A stretch of 47,646 nucleotides of DNA from the NCBI RefSeq assembly GCF_001757105.1, contig NZ_MDHN01000018.1, positions 1-47,646 of the forward strand. Reading direction: 5' to 3'. Source of the DNA: Alteromonas confluentis. GTDB taxonomy: Bacteria > Pseudomonadota > Gammaproteobacteria > Enterobacterales > Alteromonadaceae. The position numbers and the translations under genes were made by a program. Below the pieces are notes generated by a model. The model saw only the letters and a program-made list of their open reading frames with translations. It searched no databases and was not told the origin of the DNA. Positions 39,596 to 47,646 of the stretch are shown in pieces (the stretch's first letter is position 1; every line of letters starts with the position of its first letter).

Positions 39596-40339
39596 TCAGC
39601 ACATGAAGACTATTTTCTTTTCACAAAATGCGTGCAATGTTGATGCGATGTAAGGCTTCAATCGACTGATGGCGGCGGGTTCAACGAGACTTTCGAGATG
39701 GTGCAATATTAACGTTTCGGTTAAGGGCTGTTCAGCTTCAGCCAGAACGCCCAACAACAACGCAGACGCCGGCGTGAGTACAGAAAATTGTACTTCATCG
39801 TCTTCATCGCGATAGACACAGTAATGGTGGGGATTCGCGGCAAGGTCTGTGCCGGCGTGCTCTGCACTGATTTGATGTACTGCATAGTTGTAGCTGACCA
39901 CTTCTGCCAATGGCGACAAGGTAAATCGGTGTGCAGTATTTAGGTTTACTGTTACAGGATACGAATTTTGTCGGGTAGCAATGTCGATTTCTAGCCATTC
40001 ATAATGCGCGAGATCTCGGGCGAATGCGGGTAGTGATGCGGTAATAGCATGATTGTCATGCAAATATTCAAGAAAGGCTTTACTGATGTCTACAAAATAA
40101 GGGCTATCACATCGATGATGGATAACAAAATGGCGAAGTATCGATTGCCATTGTTCCTCACGAATAAATGACTTCAAAACCGGAAAAGCAGAATCGACAA
40201 ACTGGGTGATGTTGCTTAAAACCAATTGTTGATAAACACCCAAACGCTGCCTCGTCTCAGCAGTATCGGCACCATATTTTACGGAAGGATCACGTACAGC
40301 CCTGGCGAATGCGAATTGCTCTTCGATTGTTTTATTCAT
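39596..40339 (-). CDS. hvfC: DUF2063 protein, HvfC/BufC-type partner of the DUF692 enzyme
   Basis: This 247-aa cytoplasmic protein matches the DUF2063 (putative DNA-binding, BufC/HvfC) family: an N-terminal helical domain (EQFAFARAVRD, RLGVYQQLVLSNITQFVDSAFPVLKSFI, HFVIHHRCDSPYFVDISKAFLEYL) and a C-terminal winged-helix-like part after residue about 95. In known systems it binds the precursor peptide and presents it to the DUF692 oxidase. Its ATG overlaps the end of the DUF692 gene by 4 nt (ATGA), so the two are translated together. No clear terminator is seen after it. Confidence 0.87.
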   Translation of the reverse strand: MNKTIEEQFAFARAVRDPSVKYGADTAETRQRLGVYQQLVLSNITQFVDSAFPVLKSFIREEQWQSILRHFVIHHRCDSPYFVDISKAFLEYLHDNHAITASLPAFARDLAHYEWLEIDIATRQNSYPVTVNLNTAHRFTLSPLAEVVSYNYAVHQISAEHAGTDLAANPHHYCVYRDEDDEVQFSVLTPASALLLGVLAEAEQPLTETLILHHLESLVEPAAISRLKPYIASTLHAFCEKKIVFMC

Positions 40340-41187
40340 GCCGATTTACCTTCCCCCCGTTTGGAAGCCTGGTGAAAGGCGGCGGTTTCCTGGATATCTT
40401 TGATGCGGGAGACTTCACCAAGCAATTCAGCCATCGGCGGCAGGTTGAAATCGCGCTCTAGTAAGGTAGGAAACACACCATGCACGGCATATGCTTGCGC
40501 CAATAGCGACCACACCGGTTCACATACCGCATCGCCATGGGTGTCTATTTTTAGTGCCTCACTTTCGTCAAAGTGCCCCGCGATATGTCCCAATGCGATT
40601 CGGGATGATGGCAGTGCCTGCAGAAATTGAGCAGCATCGTATTTGTGGTTGATGCTGTTTACGTAGAGATTATTCACATCGAGCAACAGCTGGCAATCTG
40701 CGCCATCAAGCACAGCCAGAATGAATTCCAATTCAGTGAGTTGCCCATGAGGCTGATAATAATAAGAGACATTTTCCAGCACTAATGGGCGCTCGATTAT
40801 ATCTTGTACCCGCTTAATGCGGTCTACCACATGTTGAACCGCTTCTTCCGTAAACGGGATCGGTAATAAATCGTATAGATGACCTTCTGAGGAGCAGTAA
40901 CTTAAATGTTCACTGTATAACTGAATATTGTGGTCGTCTAAAAAGGTTTTTACTGCTTTGACGAATTGGATATCGAGAGGATCTGGACTACCAATAGACA
41001 GTGACAATCCATGGGCAATCGTTGTGGCTTGAGAAGTACAATCACGAAGTTGACGCGCAAACTTTCCCCCCATGGGGATCCAGTTTTCCGGTGCCAACTC
41101 CCAAAAATCCACTTCAGACGGTAAATTGGGCAGGAGCGAAGGCAGCATTTCACGACGAAGTCCGAGACCGGCACCGTGTAAATTCAT
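40336..41187 (-). CDS. hvfB: DUF692 multinuclear non-heme iron oxidase (MNIO), HvfB/BufB type
   Basis: MNIO enzymes are TIM-barrel di- or tri-iron oxidases that oxidise cysteine in precursor peptides. The 283-aa protein keeps the expected ligand set on successive strands: His59 (IAHGLSLS), Glu93 (YSEHLSYC), Glu138-Asn139 (LVLENVSYY), Asp170 (LLLDVNNLY) with His181, His201 (ALGHIAGH), Asp215/His217 (IDTHGD), and Glu244 (LLERD). Assignments are by family pattern. AGGAG is 7 nt before the ATG at 41187; a GTG at 41190 directly precedes it. It is the second gene of the three-gene unit. Confidence 0.92.
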   Translation of the reverse strand: MNLHGAGLGLRREMLPSLLPNLPSEVDFWELAPENWIPMGGKFARQLRDCTSQATTIAHGLSLSIGSPDPLDIQFVKAVKTFLDDHNIQLYSEHLSYCSSEGHLYDLLPIPFTEEAVQHVVDRIKRVQDIIERPLVLENVSYYYQPHGQLTELEFILAVLDGADCQLLLDVNNLYVNSINHKYDAAQFLQALPSSRIALGHIAGHFDESEALKIDTHGDAVCEPVWSLLAQAYAVHGVFPTLLERDFNLPPMAELLGEVSRIKDIQETAAFHQASKRGEGKSA

Positions 41188-41214
41188 CACCTTGCTCCTG
41201 TACTTTTGATTATC

Positions 41215-41646
41215 TTAGCGCTTGCTCGCACCGCATTTACCCTCTCCACACTTTCCTTCTTTGTCAGCTTTCTTCATCGCGCTGCAATTTCCCTCTTTCA
41301 TTTTTTTGTCTTCACCACATTTTCCCTCAGCGGCTTTTTTTGCCATGGTTTCCGACATTGCTTTGCTGTCTTTCATGTCTTTGACAGCAGAAGGTTTTGA
41401 CTCGCCACATTTTCCTTCCTCGGCCACTTTTTTCATGGCCTTTTTATCACCGCACTTCCCTTCTTCTGTTTTCTTTTCTTTACCTCCACATTTACCTTCG
41501 CCGCATTTGCCTTCGATAAATGTCTGCATATACCCTGACTCGAGTGTTTGCTGCCCGAATGGGTTAGAATCTGCCAGCGCAGAACCACTGCCCATAACCG
41601 CTGCGCTCACAATGCCGAGAGATAAAGTACGTTTAAAATTGCTCAT
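41215..41646 (-). CDS. hvfA: Secreted EGKCG-repeat precursor peptide (HvfA/bufferin type)
   Basis: The 143-aa product is exported: the signal peptide is residues 1-25 (ends GSALA). The mature part is a Lys/Glu/Gly-rich low-complexity chain with eight cysteines (48, 53, 65, 80, 110, 121, 133, 138). Seven sit in perfect EGKCG motifs and one in a degenerate EGNCS; the first two and the last two are adjacent pairs. HvfA of Haemophilus has the same motif, where HvfB/HvfC convert Cys into copper-binding heterocycles. I use the ATG at 41646 (AGGA 9 nt upstream); the 41661 frame start adds five residues. hvfB starts 27 nt later. Confidence 0.92.
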   Translation of the reverse strand: MSNFKRTLSLGIVSAAVMGSGSALADSNPFGQQTLESGYMQTFIEGKCGEGKCGGKEKKTEEGKCGDKKAMKKVAEEGKCGESKPSAVKDMKDSKAMSETMAKKAAEGKCGEDKKMKEGNCSAMKKADKEGKCGEGKCGASKR

Positions 41647-41670
41647 TTGTCTTGTCCTCAAATAATGAAT

Positions 41671-41704
41671 AACAGCAGTAGCATTTGATTCAGCACCTGC
41701 TGTT
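41671..41704 (-). promoter_or_regulatory. Inverted repeat in the hvfA leader
   Basis: AACAGCAG (41671-41678) and CTGCTGTT (41697-41704) form a perfect 8-bp stem with an 18-nt loop, just upstream of the hvfA ribosome site. It may be a regulatory RNA hairpin or an operator. Confidence 0.45.
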
Positions 41705-41744
41705 TATGTCAGGTTATTTAAAGAGACCGACTATTAGAGGTAAT

Positions 41745-41768
41745 ACTTTCATCGTATAAAATGAAAGT
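41745..41768 (-). promoter_or_regulatory. Operator-like dyad upstream of hvfA
   Basis: ACTTTCAT (41745-41752) and ATGAAAGT (41761-41768) form a perfect 8-bp inverted repeat with an 8-nt AT-rich spacer. It lies about 100 nt before the hvfA start, where a promoter is expected. Confidence 0.5.
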
Positions 41769-41784
41769 GACGAAACTTTTGAGA

Positions 41785-41812
41785 TAATAAAAGAGCAGCC
41801 CAAAAGCTGCTT
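41785..41812 (-). terminator. Terminator of the chemoreceptor upstream of hvfA
   Basis: AGCAGC (41794-41799) and GCTGCT (41806-41811) are followed on the minus strand by TCTTTTATT. This suggests that hvfABC has its own promoter between 41647 and 41785. Confidence 0.65.
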
Positions 41813-41845
41813 CAAGTAATAAGCGGAAAAAGTCACCAGCGCTGC

Positions 41846-43408
41846 TTAGCTGTCCATGGCTTTGAAACCAATTCGGAAACCGCCCCAATGGCGGCCTTTG
41901 ACATAAATGGGTGCCGACAAATCATGCATCACTTCACCGGTATCCCGTTTGTAAGTTTGTAGCAAAAATGACTCGGTGTTCTTTCCGCATCGTGAACCTG
42001 TGCGGTCATCGAAAATGCGCTTGGTTCGACTTTGTGCCAGGTCGACATCGTAATCACCGGTCATCGGTTTACTGAATTTGCGGTTATGGGTTGGAAAATA
42101 ACCGTTCACGTCGACAGCGCCCGCATAAATAATGAAATTATTCTGTTCAAGAATAGGCTCCTGAATCTGAGGGAGTAAGTTATCGGTGAAGCTATCAAAC
42201 TGGGTTGTGAACTTTTGCGGATTAGTCCCGGCGACGGGCTGATAGTTAAAATTGAATAAATCAGACTCACTGATTTTTCCGGAAGCGATCGATGATTCAA
42301 ATAACTGACCAATCTTTGCAGCAGTCTCAACGGCAATGCGTTGAACTTGTCCGTTCCGATCATTCACTTCGAAGCTCTGTAGTAAACGGAAAATCCCTTC
42401 GGTCTGATAACTCAGTGCAATGACCTTCTCAGATACCTCAATAAGGTCACCTTCCAAGTGCTGTGTATTTTCATGCAGTGAATCAGCATTAACGGAAATA
42501 CCGCGATTTGTCTCTCCATGAACGCCCACTGTATTAGCGACCTGACCCATGGAATCTGCTGCTTCAGCAGAAATAATACTGGTTTCTTCAATGACTGTGG
42601 AAATCTGATTTATTACTTCAGACATTGAAGAATTAGCTACTGATACCTTGCCGATAGCATCCACTGAGGATTGGCTATAACGATTTATCTCATTGAGCAC
42701 ATCGTCAATCCCCTGCGTTGCGTTCGTGGTTTTCTGTGCGAGATCCCTGACCTCATCAGCAACCACGGCAAAACCTCTGCCCTGCTCTCCTGCACGGGCC
42801 GCCTCTATTGCTGCATTAAGCGCTAACATGTTGGTTTGATCGGCAAGAGAATTAATGGTTGTGGTGATACCGCTTATTGAATCCGCCTTACTTTTTAATG
42901 TGGCAAGCATGTCAGAAGACGATTCAATTTCTTGCTTCAATTGCTCTTGTTGAAGAAACAGCTTATGCAGTGAATCCTTGCAGTCTTGCGTTTTACTGTC
43001 TGCCGCCTGGATTTTCGATTGTGCGTCGGTGGCAAATGAAACTAACTGCTGATTACCCTCTTCAAGGTGTCGAATACTCGTCGCAATTCCCTGTACATTG
43101 TTCGCCTGATTTTTAAAAACCTCAGCTAACTTATCAAGGAAATGAGAAACGGTTGCACCGCCGATGGCAATACGGCTAGCAGACTGGCTAATAGATTCAC
43201 CTAGCTGAGGATCAATACTCATTTCAGTGCCATGTGTTTCAGCTAGTTGTTCAGTAGACATTTTAGTGAGTACAGCAGATACAAGTACAACAACGAGTGC
43301 GGTGCACATGGCTATCCACCAATAAGCTAATTGTAAAAATCCGCACGCCGCTACCACGACTGCTGCAACAATACCGATAACAATAGAGTTTTTCACTTCA
43401 AACAACAT
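41846..43408 (-). CDS. Methyl-accepting chemotaxis protein with C-terminal sensor domain
   Basis: This chemoreceptor (520 aa) has an unusual order. Two closely spaced membrane helices (about 10-28 and 31-50) come first, without a large periplasmic domain. The signalling domain follows (about 75-350, hairpin tip at about 187-227 with [24 protein letters not shown]). A C-terminal domain of about 160 residues ends the protein ([19 protein letters not shown] to [12 protein letters not shown]), which looks like a Cache-type sensor facing the cytoplasm. No HAMP is obvious. The ATG follows AGG very closely, so the true start may be a few codons downstream. It ends upstream of hvfA on the same strand. 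Confidence 0.92.
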   Translation of the reverse strand: MLFEVKNSIVIGIVAAVVVAACGFLQLAYWWIAMCTALVVVLVSAVLTKMSTEQLAETHGTEMSIDPQLGESISQSASRIAIGGATVSHFLDKLAEVFKNQANNVQGIATSIRHLEEGNQQLVSFATDAQSKIQAADSKTQDCKDSLHKLFLQQEQLKQEIESSSDMLATLKSKADSISGITTTINSLADQTNMLALNAAIEAARAGEQGRGFAVVADEVRDLAQKTTNATQGIDDVLNEINRYSQSSVDAIGKVSVANSSMSEVINQISTVIEETSIISAEAADSMGQVANTVGVHGETNRGISVNADSLHENTQHLEGDLIEVSEKVIALSYQTEGIFRLLQSFEVNDRNGQVQRIAVETAAKIGQLFESSIASGKISESDLFNFNYQPVAGTNPQKFTTQFDSFTDNLLPQIQEPILEQNNFIIYAGAVDVNGYFPTHNRKFSKPMTGDYDVDLAQSRTKRIFDDRTGSRCGKNTESFLLQTYKRDTGEVMHDLSAPIYVKGRHWGGFRIGFKAMDS

Positions 43409-43777
43409 CCTGTTAACTTTTATAACTTAACTATAGACCAGTTATGGAAATTTACGGAAGCACAACATATCGACATTAGTATTATTTATTACAGATGTTT
43501 CGCTTAAACGATGAATATCCGTAAGTTTAAAAAAGCACATCCTATTTTCATTACTAAACTATCGATTTGTATACATGATAGAACTAAGTAATAACGCTAC
43601 TTGTGAGCTAAATGCGTGAAACATCAGTAATATGGATGGGTGTCAGCTGCAATACGCATGTATTACTATTGACACAGTTTACATAACTATATTTGAATAT
43701 TGTGGAGCATCACACTCACCGCAGCTTAACTTCAAAACAAGTCGCATTCACACTTTGGAAAGATTAAAAGGATATTT
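43409..43777. other. Intergenic stretch between divergent genes
   Basis: This AT-rich region separates the divergent chemoreceptor and the secreted-protein gene. No open frame, tRNA or clear repeat is seen. It must hold both promoters; a TTGACA is present near 43669, but I see no matching -10 at normal spacing. Confidence 0.6.
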
Positions 43778-44383
43778 ATGAAAATTAAGACCCTCGCTAC
43801 GGCCACAATGATAGCGTTTCTCGGCTTTTCCGCTAATGCATCGGCAAAGAAATCAGACATCAATCATAACGCTAGTCGAGTTGTGCAAGGCAGCTATACG
43901 GTAGTTTCAGGCTCAGTTGAGACCTTTGATATATCATCTGATCCAACCAAACTCGAACAATTAGGTACATACTCTATTTTATTAAAAAATACGGAGTGGA
44001 ACAGACTTCCCTGGCGCGACAAACTCCGCGTTCGAAAGTATGTACACATTACTGGTAGTTTGAAGGGCACGATTGATGTGTCTAACCTTTACACCGTGGG
44101 ACCTGTGGTATCTCACGTAATGATAGATGATGATCGCTCTACCGTTATTCGCTCGGAGAACGACGTGTTTTATCCTGTCTCAGGCGATCTTTTCTGTTCT
44201 ACAGGTTCACCAATGGAAATTCTTGAGTATGTGAACCTGGTTGGAGCGACCGGGCAATATGAGAATTTGACCAGCGGTACAATTAGCTTAAGCGGTACTG
44301 TTAATAATTGCCCGGGACAAGAAGATTACGGCAAATATGATTTATCAGTGGTGCCTGGCGAGAGCACACTGATCTTCGAATAA
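43778..44383 (+). CDS. Secreted protein of unknown function
   Basis: This 201-aa protein has a signal peptide (1-23, ending NASA) and no membrane anchor. The mature part is rich in beta-type sequence, with two cysteines (about 142 and 172) that may form a disulfide. The motif GATGQYENLTSGTISLSGTV recalls small beta-barrel proteins of the allene-oxide-cyclase/dirigent-like type, but the resemblance is weak and I do not assign it. AAAGGA precedes the ATG. It stands alone, with its own terminator, upstream of the rrn genes. Confidence 0.8.
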   Translation: MKIKTLATATMIAFLGFSANASAKKSDINHNASRVVQGSYTVVSGSVETFDISSDPTKLEQLGTYSILLKNTEWNRLPWRDKLRVRKYVHITGSLKGTIDVSNLYTVGPVVSHVMIDDDRSTVIRSENDVFYPVSGDLFCSTGSPMEILEYVNLVGATGQYENLTSGTISLSGTVNNCPGQEDYGKYDLSVVPGESTLIFE

Positions 44384-44401
44384 GCAGGCATGATTTAATA
44401 T

Positions 44402-44432
44402 GGAAGTTACGTAATGTAACTTCCTTTTTTTT
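44402..44432 (+). terminator. Terminator of the secreted-protein gene
   Basis: GGAAGTTAC (44402-44410) pairs with GTAACTTCC (44416-44424), followed by eight T. Confidence 0.92.
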
Positions 44433-44444
44433 AACTGCCTAGAA

Positions 44445-44480
44445 CGAAAAAAGCCCGCTCAGATGAGCGGGCTTTTTCGT
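44445..44480 (-). terminator. rrn operon terminator
   Basis: GCCCGCTC (44453-44460) pairs with GAGCGGGC (44465-44472), flanked by A-run and T-run. The minus strand reads into a T-run just after the 5S gene. Confidence 0.9.
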
Positions 44481-44487
44481 AATTGGG

Positions 44488-44606
44488 AGCCTGACGGTGT
44501 GCTACTCTCACATGGGGAAACCCCACACTACCATCGCCGCTAACGCGTTTCACTTCTGAGTTCGGAATGGGATCAGGTGGGACCACGTCGCTATTGCCGT
44601 CAGGCA
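44488..44606 (-). rRNA. rrf: 5S ribosomal RNA
   Basis: The minus strand reads TGCCTGACGGCAATAGCGAC at the 5' end and ends in the complementary GCCTGACGG strand. The internal CCGAACTCAGAAGTGAAACG is the universal 5S core. The end points are approximate to a few bases. It lies 148 nt after the 23S gene, with no tRNA between. Confidence 0.95.
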
Positions 44607-44754
44607 TTAAACTTGGTTGTTACCGACATCGTCAGTAACTTAACAATTCTGGAAAGCGTGATACGTTTATCAATCAGAGTAACGCTACTCTAACTTCTTA
44701 ATTAGTCAGTCATGACCATCAACTTCTAAATGATAAAGCCATTTAGGCGTTGTA

Positions 44755-47626
<2,872 letters not shown>

Positions 47627-47646
47627 ATACAACCCTAAATAGCTTC

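Noticed and set aside
41215..41646. CRISPR-like or tandem DNA repeat from the regular EGKCG coding units
   Set aside because: Spacing of the repeated units is irregular and the repetition is at protein level within a signal-peptide-bearing gene.
41222..41665. Plus-strand 147-aa frame rich in SPHFPS repeats
   Set aside because: It is the exact antisense of the EGKCG repeat gene; the repeats are a mirror of that gene.
44607..44754. tRNA gene between 23S and 5S
   Set aside because: No cloverleaf or TTCGANTC-type T-loop is present; it is plain spacer.

Overview
This window looks like chromosome of a marine gammaproteobacterium, most likely an Alteromonas-like member of the Alteromonadales. That assignment is an inference. 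It rests on E. coli-type gene order in several blocks (slp/yeaY-tsaB-yoaA; hisLGDCBHAFI with a leader attenuator; apt-dnaX-ybaB-recR-htpG-adk) combined with Alteromonas-like protein sequences. About 43 protein genes, a complete 23S rRNA and a 5S rRNA are supported. Most of the region is ordinary housekeeping DNA with a few accessory blocks.

Layout. 1-484: probable 5' ribozyme part of a group II intron on the minus strand, lying directly behind the slp terminator. 513-4342: slp, a small unknown gene, tsaB and yoaA. 4444-10715: a GH13 amylase-type enzyme, a TauE/SafE exporter, a TraB/GumN protein, a Cache chemoreceptor and a YSC84-type lipoprotein. 10936-13666: arsenic resistance operon arsR-arsC-arsH-acr3 with a 12-bp inverted-repeat operator, closed by a bidirectional terminator. 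13678-16878: an M16 zinc peptidase and a charged small protein. 17001-24347: the whole histidine operon, with promoter, a leader peptide of 14 residues holding five consecutive His, and an attenuator. 24313-27112: a periplasmic binding protein, a second signal peptidase I, and two tandem IbpA-type small heat-shock genes, each behind a ROSE-like RNA thermometer. 27388-31945: a coiled-coil protein, a LysR regulator divergent from qorB, a DSD1-type PLP enzyme and a MAPEG protein. 32078-39489: adk, htpG, recR, ybaB, dnaX, apt and a 40-residue membrane protein.

The most notable system is 39596-41646. A secreted precursor peptide with seven perfect EGKCG motifs plus one degenerate copy is followed by a DUF692 multinuclear iron oxidase and a DUF2063 partner. 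This matches the HvfABC/bufferin type of copper-binding modified peptide pathway, and its upstream region carries two perfect 8-bp inverted repeats. Beside it lies a chemoreceptor with a C-terminal sensor domain. The window ends in a secreted unknown protein and the 5S and 23S genes of an rrn operon, both on the minus strand.

Two regulatory predictions can be read directly. dnaX has an in-frame A-AAA-AAG slippery site whose -1 frame stops after four codons, predicting a 621-residue gamma product beside the 905-residue tau. htpG and the first hsp20 have sigma32-like promoters, so the heat-shock genes appear to be controlled at both transcription and translation.
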